DNA from: JALZMG01 sp963844175
Lineage (GTDB): Bacteria > Actinomycetota > Acidimicrobiia > Acidimicrobiales > Ilumatobacteraceae
Length of the DNA: 64,000 nucleotides
Assembly: GCA_963844175.1 (NCBI GenBank)
Contig: CAWJNE010000022.1
Location: forward strand, 248,001 to 312,000
Direction: 5' to 3'
Within the stretch, counting starts at the first letter, position 1; every line of letters begins with the position of its first letter. The notes beneath the pieces are model-generated. The model did no database searches, was not told the DNA's origin, and worked only from the letters and a program-made list of their open reading frames with translations. Below, in pieces: positions 41,083 through 48,455 of the stretch. The position numbers and the translations under genes are program-made.

Positions 41083-41859
41083 TCACGGCGCCGCCGGACC
41101 TGGCACGAGCACCGACACGTCGATCGCCGGCGCCCACTCGTACTGGTGGGGCGGCTGCCCGGCCCAGATCACCCACTGCGCGCCACTGACGCCCTCGTCG
41201 AGCGCTCGGCCGACCACGTCAGCGACCTCGGCCGGATCGAGCACACCGACGCCGAGCGTGGCGATGCGCTGGCGCGCCGCCGGCGACAGGATGTTGGTGT
41301 CGACGAAACCCGGACAGACGGCGCTGATCGCGACGCCGCGGCCCTCCAATGCGACGGCCATCGAGCGGACGAACCCGACGACGGCGTGCTTGGTCAGGCC
41401 GTAGACGGGATCGCCACCGATCGGGACGAGCCCGGCCAGCGACGCGGTGACGACGATGTGACCGGCGCCGTCCTCGAGCATCGCCGGGAGCACGGCCCTC
41501 GTCCCGAACACCACCCCGTCGACGTTGATCGACATGATCCGCCGGTAGGCGTCGTCGCTGAGGTGCACCACTGGGAGCTCGCCCGCCGGCACGACCAGGC
41601 CGGTGCTGACGCCGGCGTTGAGGACGGCGACGGCGAACGGGCCGTGCCGCTCGACCACGTTCGACCACGCCGCGGCATCGGCCACGTCGAGGAGGGCGAA
41701 CGTGCCGCCGACCTTCGAGGCCACAGCCGACCCTCCGCCCTCGTCGACGTCGGCGACGACGATCTCGAACCCGCGTCCGGCGAGGTGGCGGGCGGTCGCT
41801 GCGCCGATCCCGGATGCGCCGCCAGTGACGATCGCTCGCCGGACGTCGCGCTCGGTCAT
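41083..41859 (-). CDS. Short-chain dehydrogenase/reductase
   Basis: A 258-residue classical SDR. NAD(P) motif TGGASGIG at 12-19, NAG at 81-83, and the catalytic triad Ser140, Tyr153, Lys157 (YGLTK). The C-terminal extension of about 25 residues is aromatic and proline-rich (WVIWAGQPPHQYEW). The substrate is unknown. The ATG at 41859 has a weak AGGG upstream. It is divergent from a TetR-family gene that may control it. Confidence 0.85.
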   Translation of the reverse strand: MTERDVRRAIVTGGASGIGAATARHLAGRGFEIVVADVDEGGGSAVASKVGGTFALLDVADAAAWSNVVERHGPFAVAVLNAGVSTGLVVPAGELPVVHLSDDAYRRIMSINVDGVVFGTRAVLPAMLEDGAGHIVVTASLAGLVPIGGDPVYGLTKHAVVGFVRSMAVALEGRGVAISAVCPGFVDTNILSPAARQRIATLGVGVLDPAEVADVVGRALDEGVSGAQWVIWAGQPPHQYEWAPAIDVSVLVPGPAAP

Positions 41860-41967
41860 CGCTTGGCCCTGGGGACGCGGTCGATCGGCACGGCCCGATT
41901 TGAGCACAGCTCGCGGCGAGCACCACCGGCCGGTCGCCGGAGGCCTTTGCCCGATGTATACGCGAGT

Positions 41968-41975
41968 GTTAACAA
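41968..41975. promoter_or_regulatory. Possible operator between SDR and TetR genes
   Basis: TGTTAACA, a perfect 8-base palindrome in a region that also holds GTATAC (41956-41961), just upstream of the TetR gene and its Shine-Dalgarno AAAGGG. This 124-base divergent gap is AT-richer than its surroundings. Confidence 0.35.
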
Positions 41976-41983
41976 AGGGTTCG

Positions 41984-42586
41984 ATGTCGGAGCCGACCAG
42001 GCTTCCACGTGCGGCTCGCCGAGCCCAGCTGATCGAGTCGGCCGCCGGCACCTTCCTGCGTCGTGGGTTCGATTCGACCTCGATGGACGACGTGGCGCAG
42101 GACGCCGGAGTGAGCCGCCTGATCCTCTACCGGATCTTCGACTCCAAGCACGACCTCTACCGCGCCGTCCTGCGTTCGGTGATCGACCACCTCGGTGTCG
42201 CCGTCGAGCCCTACGCCGTCGATGCGCTGCGCACCAGGGGAGCGGCTCGAGTGCTGCTTCCCGTGGCCAGGGCGCACCCCGATGCGTTCCGGCTGCTCTG
42301 GCGCCGCGCCCTCCACGAGCCCGAGTTCGCCGACCTCGCCGTCGGCGTCCAGGAGATCTTCGTGTTCTACGCCCGCGGCATCGTCGGTCACTACCTCACC
42401 GACGACGACGTGCGGCTGGAGTGGGCTGCCCGCACCGCGTCGGCCCACCTCGTCGAAGCGCTCTGCACCTGGCTCGACCTCGGCGACCCGGCGCGCGACG
42501 ACGAGGCCGCGGAGCTGATGGTCGCCGGGCTGCGCGCCCTGACGACGGCGTGGGCGTCGGAGGCGCCGCCCCCCGTCAGCGCGTGA
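41984..42586 (+). CDS. TetR/AcrR family transcriptional regulator
   Basis: A 200-residue regulator with helix-turn-helix TSMDDVAQDAGVSRLILYRIFDSKHDLYRAVL (about 31-63). The C-terminal half has no recognised ligand motif. The ATG at 41984 has AAAGGG upstream; an in-frame ATG at 41954 is possible. It is divergent from the SDR gene, the usual arrangement for a local repressor, and overlaps the convergent aminotransferase by 11 bases. Confidence 0.88.
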   Translation: MSEPTRLPRAARRAQLIESAAGTFLRRGFDSTSMDDVAQDAGVSRLILYRIFDSKHDLYRAVLRSVIDHLGVAVEPYAVDALRTRGAARVLLPVARAHPDAFRLLWRRALHEPEFADLAVGVQEIFVFYARGIVGHYLTDDDVRLEWAARTASAHLVEALCTWLDLGDPARDDEAAELMVAGLRALTTAWASEAPPPVSA

Positions 42587-43805
42587 CGGCGGTTGCGACG
42601 GCGTCGACGATCCGGTCGATCTGCTCGTCGGTGGTGACCAGGGGTGGGCAGAACGTGATCGTGTCGGGCGGGATGGCCCTGGTCACGACGCCCAATTCGA
42701 GCAGCCGGTCGCGCACGGCCGGCGACTGCTGATCGTCGAGGAGGCCCGCCGCCCACACGGCCACCGCCCCGCGCACCGAGGCGACCAGCCCGTCGGCGGC
42801 GAGCGCCCGCAGCCCGGTCTCCAAACGGGCGCCCAGGTGGATCGCCCGCTCCAGCAGGCCCTCGGACTCGAGCACGTCGAGGTTGGCCATCGCCGCCGCG
42901 CAGGCACCGGCGTGGCCCGAGTAGGTGTAGCCGTGGCGGAGCACATAGGCGGGGTCCGACTCGAGCGCCGCCCGGACCTGCGGTCCGACGACCACGCCGC
43001 CCAGCGGCACGTACCCGGACGTCACGGCCTTGGCGAACGTCGTCAGGTCCGGTACCACTCCGAAGTGGTCGGAGCCGAACCATTCGCCGAGGCGGCCGAA
43101 CGCCGTGATCACCTCGTCGAACACGAGCAGGGCGCCGTGGTGGTCGCACAACCGGCGCAGCTCGAGCAGGTAGCCCTCTGTCGGCGGGTACACCCCACCG
43201 GCACCCTGCACCGGCTCGGTGACGACGGCCGCCACCTCGCCGCTGCGCTTCGCCATCAGCCGGGCCAGCGCCTCGTGATCGTCACCGGGTACCTGCACGA
43301 CCTCCGGGACGAGCGGTCCCCAGCCCTCGCGGTTCGGAGCGATCCCTTGGGCGCTCGTCCCACCCAGGTTGGTGCCGTGATACCCGCGCTCGCGGCTGAT
43401 GATCAAGGTTCGCTCGGGGTGCCCGGCCAGGCGGTGCGTCAGCCGCGCCAGCTTCATCGCTGTGTCGACCGCCTCGGAGCCCGAGTCGCACAGGAACACC
43501 CGTCCGTCCGGGATGGGCGAGAGGGCAACCAGCCGCTCGGCCAGCGCGTCGGCGGCGGGGTTGGTGAACGGATCGAAGCAGGAGTAGGCGGCCAGGGTCC
43601 CGAGCTGGGTCCCGACGGCGGCGGCGATCTCCTGCCGGCCGTGGCCGGCGGCGCAGTACCACAGGCTGGCCATGGCATCGACGTACTCCTTGCCGTCTCG
43701 GTCCCACAGCAGCGCACCGTCACCACGGACGATGTCAACGAACTGTTGCTTGGTCGGCGGCGCGAACGGGTGGAGGAACGCAGGCAGGTCGCCGGAGGTC
43801 ACCAT
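42576..43805 (-). CDS. Class III PLP-dependent aminotransferase
   Basis: A 409-residue omega-type aminotransferase. PLP-binding Lys259 in LTTFAKAVTSGYVPLGG, Asp230-Glu231 in LLVFDEVITAFGR, and GSEAVDTAMKLAR. LASLWYCAAGHG-like opening and FCPPLVTTDEQID at the end match the beta-alanine/taurine/putrescine-pyruvate group. The donor is not determinable. ATG at 43805 with a TACGGT box 8 bases upstream. Confidence 0.9.
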   Translation of the reverse strand: MVTSGDLPAFLHPFAPPTKQQFVDIVRGDGALLWDRDGKEYVDAMASLWYCAAGHGRQEIAAAVGTQLGTLAAYSCFDPFTNPAADALAERLVALSPIPDGRVFLCDSGSEAVDTAMKLARLTHRLAGHPERTLIISRERGYHGTNLGGTSAQGIAPNREGWGPLVPEVVQVPGDDHEALARLMAKRSGEVAAVVTEPVQGAGGVYPPTEGYLLELRRLCDHHGALLVFDEVITAFGRLGEWFGSDHFGVVPDLTTFAKAVTSGYVPLGGVVVGPQVRAALESDPAYVLRHGYTYSGHAGACAAAMANLDVLESEGLLERAIHLGARLETGLRALAADGLVASVRGAVAVWAAGLLDDQQSPAVRDRLLELGVVTRAIPPDTITFCPPLVTTDEQIDRIVDAVATAVTR

Positions 43806-43813
43806 GGGACGGG

Positions 43814-43819
43814 ACCGTA
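43814..43819 (-). promoter_or_regulatory. Probable -10 box of the aminotransferase gene
   Basis: TACGGT on the minus strand, 8 bases before the ATG; divergent from the STAS promoter. Confidence 0.45.
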
Positions 43820-43841
43820 GGCCGGTCGCCGCGCCGAGCGG

Positions 43842-43847
43842 TAGCCT
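43842..43847 (+). promoter_or_regulatory. Probable -10 box of the STAS gene
   Basis: TAGCCT, 7 bases before the ATG at 43855. Confidence 0.45.
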
Positions 43848-43854
43848 CGCGCCC

Positions 43855-44157
43855 ATGGGTGCCGATGAGACCCGGCTGGAGCTGACCGTCGGCCCCGACG
43901 GTGCGCTGTTGCTGGACGGGGAGATCGACACCTACACCGCGCCTGGGCTGGCCGCCCGGCTGGCCGCAGATCCCGACGTTGACGTCGTCGACCTCGCCGG
44001 CGTCAGCTTCATCGACTCCTCTGGGCTGCGCGTGCTGGTCCAGATCCACCAGTCCCGGGCGGCGGCCGGTGACACGTTGACCTTGCGGTCACCGTCGGCG
44101 TCGGTGCAACGTCTGCTGGAGATCAGCGGCCTGGCGACGCATCTCGACGTTGTTTGA
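43855..44157 (+). CDS. STAS-domain anti-sigma factor antagonist
   Basis: A 100-residue SpoIIAA/RsbV-like protein. DGEIDTYTAPGLAARL and VDLAGVSFIDSSGLRVLVQIHQ are the family motifs; Ser56 in DSSGL is the likely phosphorylation site. When unphosphorylated such proteins bind and remove an anti-sigma kinase. It is the first member of a cluster that also contains two HATPase-type proteins and a sigma factor within 4 kb. Followed by a family B repeat. Confidence 0.9.
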   Translation: MGADETRLELTVGPDGALLLDGEIDTYTAPGLAARLAADPDVDVVDLAGVSFIDSSGLRVLVQIHQSRAAAGDTLTLRSPSASVQRLLEISGLATHLDVV

Positions 44158-44252
44158 CGGCCTCGCTCGCTCCGAAGACTCCGCTCGCTCGGCTGGGCCG
44201 GGCACGGCCGGCCTGGGCTGTCATGGTCGCTGCGTCACGAACGCTCGGGAAC
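44156..44252 (+). repeat. Post-stop repeat, family B, longest copy
   Basis: Starts within the STAS stop codon. It includes a GC hairpin (GGCCGGGCACGGCCGGCC region) and ends ACGAACGCTCGGGAAC. Its first 70 bases match 31975-32044 and its ends match 17604-17680. No gene in 44158-44268. Confidence 0.75.
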
Positions 44253-44268
44253 TTCCTCGACTCACGCC

Positions 44269-45348
44269 TCACGATCGGTCGCCCATCGGGTCCTGGTCGG
44301 TGCCGACCGTCCCGCCGACCGTGACGGCGTAGCCCACGGTCCGGTCGCGCTGCACCCGTTGGACATCGAGCAGCAGTGCCCGCCGATCGCCGTCGGTGAG
44401 CGGCGAGTCGCCGGTCAAGCGGCGCGGCCACAGGTTCTGGGCGAGCACCGAGTTGGCCTGGGCCGCGAGCAACACGATCCGCCCGACCAGGTGGAACCAG
44501 CTGAGGAGGGCGATGACGACGGCGAACGTGCCGTAGGTGTCCTGGGCCCCGACGATGAACCGGCGGACGACGAAGCTCCCGACCTGTTGCAGGAGCACCA
44601 GCGCGACGCTGGCGATCAGTGCGCCGGGCAGCAGCTCCCGGATCGGCCGGCGCTGCGCCGGCAGCAGGATGAACAAAGCCAGCATGAGGCCGACGTTGAC
44701 GACGAACGTCGCAAGCAGGCCGAGGGCGCCGGCGAACGGCCCCGTGTCGAACAACGTCGCCAGGTTGGAGAGCACGACCGACGCCACGACGCCAAGGGCG
44801 ACGGCGAGCAGGAACAGGATGACGCGGACGCGCTTCAGCGCGAAGTTCGGCCGCTGGTGCATCGACACATCGGCGACGTCGTCAAGACCCTGTTGCAGCG
44901 CACCGGCCGCCCCCATGCCCGCCCACAGGGCGGTGGCCATGCCGACGACCAGCGCGAGGACGCTGCCCTGCAATCCGGTTTCGCTGGCCAGCTGGTCGCC
45001 GAGCACGGGCACCTGGCCGAGCGCGCCGTCGACGAGGTCTTGGCGCAGCTCCGGATCGTCGTCGAGCACCAGGCCGAGGATCGTGACGAACACGAGGAGC
45101 AAGGGGAAGACGCTGAAGAACGAGTAGTACGAAACCGTGGCCGCGAGACGGGTCCCGTCGTGCTCCCCGAACCGCTTGTGGACGGCGAACGGCACGGCCA
45201 GCCAGCGGTGCCGTTGTTGGACCGCGTCGGCGCGAATGGCGAATCGCTGGAGGACGTTCGGTCGCCCGGCGACCGCCGCCTCCGCTGGTGGCGGTGGCGC
45301 GGGGGCCGTCTCCGGCACGTCGTTGACGGACGTTCGACCAGCCTCCAC
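44269..45348 (-). CDS. YihY/UPF0761 family membrane protein
   Basis: A 359-residue integral membrane protein with about six hydrophobic segments. HDGTRLAATVSYYSFFSVFPLLLVFVTILGLV, LWAGMGAAGALQQGLDDV, and TYGTFAVVIALLSWFHLVGRIVLLAAQANSVL are the YihY signature (formerly called RNase BN by mistake). The start is uncertain: GTG 45348 is chosen, GTG 45318 is possible. It sits inside the partner-switching cluster on the opposite strand. Confidence 0.85.
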   Translation of the reverse strand: MEAGRTSVNDVPETAPAPPPPAEAAVAGRPNVLQRFAIRADAVQQRHRWLAVPFAVHKRFGEHDGTRLAATVSYYSFFSVFPLLLVFVTILGLVLDDDPELRQDLVDGALGQVPVLGDQLASETGLQGSVLALVVGMATALWAGMGAAGALQQGLDDVADVSMHQRPNFALKRVRVILFLLAVALGVVASVVLSNLATLFDTGPFAGALGLLATFVVNVGLMLALFILLPAQRRPIRELLPGALIASVALVLLQQVGSFVVRRFIVGAQDTYGTFAVVIALLSWFHLVGRIVLLAAQANSVLAQNLWPRRLTGDSPLTDGDRRALLLDVQRVQRDRTVGYAVTVGGTVGTDQDPMGDRS

Positions 45349-45383
45349 GGACGACTTGTACCACGGTCGATGGACGTGAACCC

Positions 45384-45409
45384 GTTTGCGAACGGTCGAG
45401 ACCGGGAAA
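45384..45409 (+). promoter_or_regulatory. Candidate SigB/SigF-type promoter
   Basis: GTTT (45384-45387), 16 bases, GGGAAA (45404-45409), 9 bases before the ATG of the HATPase gene. It matches the alternative-sigma consensus GTTT-N15-17-GGGWAW and would allow the cluster's own sigma factor to activate it. Confidence 0.5.
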
Positions 45410-45418
45410 ACGGCGTCT

Positions 45419-45883
45419 ATGACGGCGGCGCGTGGCGACCACGGCGTGCACCGGGCTGGCACGCGCGACCACTCGCAACTGGAGCTCGAGGTGCCGGCGC
45501 GGGCCAGCTCAGTGGGCAGGGCGCGCCACGCCGTGGCCACGTTCCTCACCGCCAACGCCGTCCCGTCGGTCGTCGTCGATGACCTCGAACTGGTGATCAG
45601 CGAGCTGGTCACGAACGCCGTCATTCATCCCGTTGCGACGGAGCAGCCGGTACGGGTCAGCGTCCGGGTGGGGTCGGGCGTGCAGTTGGACGTCGCCCAC
45701 CACGGGGCGTCGAGCGCGCTGCCGCCCGTCGAGATGTGGCAGCTGGCGCCGCCGACCGAGCGGTCGGGTCGCGGTCTCGGCATCGTCCGCCGGCTGTGCG
45801 ACGAGGTCCAGGTGAGCCAGGACGGACCGTGGGCCGTCGTGGCGTGCGGTCGTCGCCTTCCCGACGACGGCGGCGCGGCGTGA
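45419..45883 (+). CDS. RsbW/SpoIIAB-like HATPase protein (anti-sigma kinase type)
   Basis: A 154-residue GHKL ATPase domain. The N-box ELVTNAVIH (62-70) has the Mg-binding Asn66; the G boxes are AHHGASS and ERSGRGLGIVRRL. Such proteins phosphorylate STAS antagonists and/or bind sigma factors. The ATG at 45419 is preferred over an upstream TTG. Its stop overlaps the GTG of the LuxR-type gene (GTGA). Confidence 0.82.
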   Translation: MTAARGDHGVHRAGTRDHSQLELEVPARASSVGRARHAVATFLTANAVPSVVVDDLELVISELVTNAVIHPVATEQPVRVSVRVGSGVQLDVAHHGASSALPPVEMWQLAPPTERSGRGLGIVRRLCDEVQVSQDGPWAVVACGRRLPDDGGAA

Positions 45884-46527
45884 CGGAGTCAGCGGTCCGG
45901 CAACCGGAGGTCGGACCCGGAACGGTCACCGTCGCCGTCATCAACGATTACGAGGTCGTCGTGCGCGGGGTAGCTGCCATGCTGGCGCCCTACCAGGACA
46001 GGATCCGGGTCGTCGCGCTGGAGACGGAGACGATCCCGTCCACGCCGACAGACGTCGCCCTGTTCGACACGTTCGCCGGCCGCCGGCACACGCTGTCGCG
46101 GGCGGCCGGGATGGTGGCGTCCGGGCAGGTCGGCCATGTCGTCCTGTACACGTGGGACGCCGCGCCGGACTTCGTGCGGGCCGCCGCCGAGATCGGCGTC
46201 TCCGGTGTGGTGCTCAAGACCAGGTCGGCCGAGGGGTTGGTCGATGCCGTGCTGCGCGTGGCGAGCGGGCAGAAGGTTGGTTTCGACGACGTGGGCGCCG
46301 GCGGCGTGCCGACTCGGGCGGTCGAGCTGTCCGATCGCGAGGCCGAAGTGCTGGCGCTGATCGCCAAGGGGCTGACGAACGGTCAGATCGCCGACGAGTT
46401 GTACCTCTCGATCGAGACCGTCAAGACCTACGTCAAGCGGCTGTACGCCAAGCTCGACGTGCACAACCGGGCCCAAGCCGCGGTCGCTGCCTCCAACCAC
46501 CAGCTCGTTCCGCGGGCCGAGCGTTGA
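45880..46527 (+). CDS. LuxR/NarL-type response regulator
   Basis: 215 residues: a receiver-like domain (about 16-130) with Asn22-Asp23 in place of the usual acidic pair, a likely phospho-Asp63 (ALFDTF) and Lys113, then a LuxR helix-turn-helix (147-205, LSDREAEVLALIAKGLTNGQIADELYLSIETVKTYVKRLYAKLDVHNR). No histidine kinase is adjacent. Translationally coupled to the HATPase upstream, so it may be part of the same stress circuit. Confidence 0.88.
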   Translation: MTESAVRQPEVGPGTVTVAVINDYEVVVRGVAAMLAPYQDRIRVVALETETIPSTPTDVALFDTFAGRRHTLSRAAGMVASGQVGHVVLYTWDAAPDFVRAAAEIGVSGVVLKTRSAEGLVDAVLRVASGQKVGFDDVGAGGVPTRAVELSDREAEVLALIAKGLTNGQIADELYLSIETVKTYVKRLYAKLDVHNRAQAAVAASNHQLVPRAER

Positions 46528-46594
46528 GCGCTCTGGTTGGGGTGTTCGGCGCCAGTCGGCAGACTCCACCCGTGCCCGTGCCGATCGAACGTCC

Positions 46595-46981
46595 ATGACC
46601 GCCCCGCAGGGGTCGGTGCGCCTGGCGGTGCCGCCTGGGGCCCGCTACCTGTCCGCCGTGCGCGTCGTGGCCGGGGCGATGGCCGCGGACGCCGGCTTCA
46701 GCGTCGACGACCTCGACGACCTCCGCCTCGGTGTCGATGAGCTCGTGTCGGCGCTGATCGCCGGTCTCGACGGCACCGACGTCACCGACGTCCGGATCAC
46801 CCTCGATTACCTCATCGACGGTGCGTCCGTGGTCGTCCGCGGCGGCGTCGAGGGCGCTGAGGCGAACGCCGTCCCCGACCCGTTGACGTCGAAGATCCTC
46901 GCCGCCGTCGCCGATCACTACGAGTTGGGGCCGTCGTCCTTCGTCATCACGAAGTCGTCGTCACTGCGTGAACACCTCTGA
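46595..46981 (+). CDS. Degenerate RsbW-like anti-sigma factor
   Basis: A 128-residue protein in the anti-sigma position immediately before a sigma gene (14-base overlap). DLRLGVDELVSALIAGL (42-58) corresponds to the N-box, but the conserved Asn is Ser52 and no glycine-rich ATP lid is visible; this resembles mycobacterial UsfX/RsbW more than a functional kinase. It probably holds the sigma factor by direct binding. The start ATG lacks a clear Shine-Dalgarno. Confidence 0.7.
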   Translation: MTAPQGSVRLAVPPGARYLSAVRVVAGAMAADAGFSVDDLDDLRLGVDELVSALIAGLDGTDVTDVRITLDYLIDGASVVVRGGVEGAEANAVPDPLTSKILAAVADHYELGPSSFVITKSSSLREHL

Positions 46982-47432
46982 CCGTCCCGCCGACCAGCGC
47001 GACGAACGGGGTATCGCCTCGCCGGAGGCCGAGCGGGAGCTGTTCGTAGCGTTCACCCGCACGCGTGACCGCCGGCTGCGCAACGAGCTCGTCGAGCGCC
47101 ACATGGGGCTCGCCGCCCACGTCGCTCGCCGCTTCGGACGCCGCGGGCCGGCGGCCGAGGACCTGCGCCAGGTCGCCTTCCTCGCCCTCGTGAAGGCGGT
47201 CGACCGCTTCGACCCCGACCGCAACGTGGCCTTCTCGACGTTCGCCGGTCGCACGATCGAGGGGGAGATCAAACGGCACTTCCGCGATCACACCTGGTCC
47301 GTCCGTGTGCCGCGATCGGCCAAGGAGACCCACCTCCGGCTGCGCCGGGCGACCGATGAGCTGACGCAACGGTTGGGCCGTTCACCGACCGTCCAGCAGC
47401 TCGCCGAGCACCTCGACCTCGACGCGCGATGA
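46968..47432 (+). CDS. SigB/SigF-type sigma factor, N-terminal part (regions 2 and 3)
   Basis: A 154-residue fragment containing sigma region 2 (ERHMGLAAHVARRFGRRGPAAEDLRQVAFLALVKAVDRFDPDRNVAFSTFAGRTIEGEIKRHFRDHTWSVRVPRS) and region 3 (about 117-152). It stops at TGA 47430-47432, where the family normally continues DADEVIEGL. The next 98-residue frame encodes region 4, one base out of phase. GTG start overlaps the anti-sigma gene. Either a broken gene, a sequencing error, or two coupled polypeptides. Confidence 0.85.
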   Translation: MNTSDRPADQRDERGIASPEAERELFVAFTRTRDRRLRNELVERHMGLAAHVARRFGRRGPAAEDLRQVAFLALVKAVDRFDPDRNVAFSTFAGRTIEGEIKRHFRDHTWSVRVPRSAKETHLRLRRATDELTQRLGRSPTVQQLAEHLDLDAR

Positions 47433-47433
47433 G

Positions 47434-47730
47434 GTGATCGAGGGTTTGGTCGCCGGTTCGGCGTACTCGACGTCCAGCCTCGACGCACCCACGGGCGCCG
47501 ACGGGGACGGGAGCCGACAGATCGGCGACGAGGATGAGCGCTTCGATCGTCTTGCCGACGTGGACATGGTCGAGCAACTGATGCGGCGACTCCCCGAGCG
47601 CGAGCGGGAGATCGTGCGGCTGCGGTTCTACGAGGAGCTCAGCCAGAGCGAGATCGCCGATCGGGTCGGGATCTCCCAGATGCACGTCTCCCGCCTCCTG
47701 CGCCGCAGCTTCGAACAGATGCGGGCCTGA
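47434..47730 (+). CDS. Sigma factor, C-terminal part (region 4), +1 frame
   Basis: 98 residues beginning IEGLVAGSAYSTSSLDAP, which continues the sigma sequence exactly, followed by region 4 (LMRRLPEREREIVRLRFYEELSQSEIADRVGISQMHVSRLLRRSFEQM) for -35 recognition. A GTG at 47434 lies one base after the upstream stop (TGA-G-GTG), so reinitiation is possible. Together the two frames make a normal 250-260-residue group 3 sigma factor. Confidence 0.85.
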   Translation: MIEGLVAGSAYSTSSLDAPTGADGDGSRQIGDEDERFDRLADVDMVEQLMRRLPEREREIVRLRFYEELSQSEIADRVGISQMHVSRLLRRSFEQMRA

Positions 47731-47787
47731 GACCTGGACGAGGGTCGAGTGTGGGGGATGAGCGCCCCGATGCGGGCGGCCGTCGCG

Positions 47788-48198
47788 TCAGTTGGCAGCC
47801 GGGTCGGACGCCCCGCCGGCCTGCTCATTGCGATCGGCCTCCAGCGGTCGGTTGACACGACCGGCCGGAGACGGCTCGTCAGCGCCGCCGGAACCGCTCT
47901 TCCACCACCACAGCACGGCGCCGACGGCGACGGCCAGGAGCAGGAGAGCGAGCGGCTTCTTGGAGCGCTTGGGTGCAGGGTGCAGGCGTTCTCGGGCCAC
48001 GTCGCCGACGCGATCGGACACGTCGCCGACCTGATCGGTGACCTTGTCCAGCGCGCTGGAGGCGTGGTCGATGGCGGTCGCGGCGATGTCACCGGTGCGG
48101 CTGGCGGCCGTTGTGGCGAGATCGCCGATGACGCTGGCGCCGGTCGAGACCGCCTCGCTCACCGTCTCGGTGAGCTCGGCAAGGGCTGAGCGGTTCAC
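47788..48198 (-). CDS. Small membrane protein with amphipathic helix
   Basis: 136 residues. Long amphipathic helical N-terminus (SEAVSTGASVIGDLATTAASRTGDIAATAIDHASSALDKVTDQVGDVSDRVGDVA) resembling YtxH or apolipophorin-like repeats, then one membrane segment (about 84-99, LALLLLAVAVGAVLWWW) and an unstructured acidic tail. The GTG overlaps the stop of the 67-residue gene upstream. Position next to the stress sigma cluster suggests an envelope-stress role, by inference only. No gene in 47731-47787. Confidence 0.7.
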   Translation of the reverse strand: MNRSALAELTETVSEAVSTGASVIGDLATTAASRTGDIAATAIDHASSALDKVTDQVGDVSDRVGDVARERLHPAPKRSKKPLALLLLAVAVGAVLWWWKSGSGGADEPSPAGRVNRPLEADRNEQAGGASDPAAN

Positions 48199-48398
48199 GG
48201 GATCGACGCCACGCTGGGCGCCATGGCGCCGTTGTCGGCGACGGTGGATCGGGGTGCGGATGCCGACGGTTTGGCGGAGCCGAGCGAGCTGTTCTCCAGC
48301 TTGGAGCGCAGTGCATCACGACGCCTGGAACCGGCATCCGGGTCGAACAGCCAGGCCAGCGCGGCCCCGAGGGCCATGGCCACGAGCAGCTTCTTCAT
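48195..48398 (-). CDS. Very small YtxH-like membrane protein
   Basis: 67 residues: MKKLLVAMALGAALAWLFDPDAGSRRRDALRSKL is the membrane-anchored opening shared by many small actinobacterial proteins (one TM helix then the FDPxxGxxRR motif), followed by a disordered tail. ATG at 48398 is 8 bases from a TAGCGT box on the minus strand. Overlaps the next gene by GTGA. Confidence 0.72.
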   Translation of the reverse strand: MKKLLVAMALGAALAWLFDPDAGSRRRDALRSKLENSSLGSAKPSASAPRSTVADNGAMAPSVASIP

Positions 48399-48406
48399 GG
48401 CGCGGG

Positions 48407-48412
48407 ACGCTA
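48407..48412 (-). promoter_or_regulatory. Probable -10 box of the small membrane protein pair
   Basis: TAGCGT on the minus strand, 8 bases before the ATG at 48398. A weak GTTA-N16-GGGTAG overlaps it. Confidence 0.4.
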
Positions 48413-48443
48413 CCCCTGTTGTGGGGACTCGTAACCTGCCGCA

Positions 48444-48449
48444 TAGCTT
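48444..48449 (+). promoter_or_regulatory. Probable -10 box of the peptide importer operon
   Basis: TAGCTT, 6 bases before the ATG at 48456. Confidence 0.45.
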
Positions 48450-48455
48450 TCCCCC

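Noticed and set aside
43855..47730. A phage or mobile-island origin for the partner-switching cluster
   Set aside because: Base composition and codon style match the neighbours, and no integrase, att repeat or transposase is present in the window.
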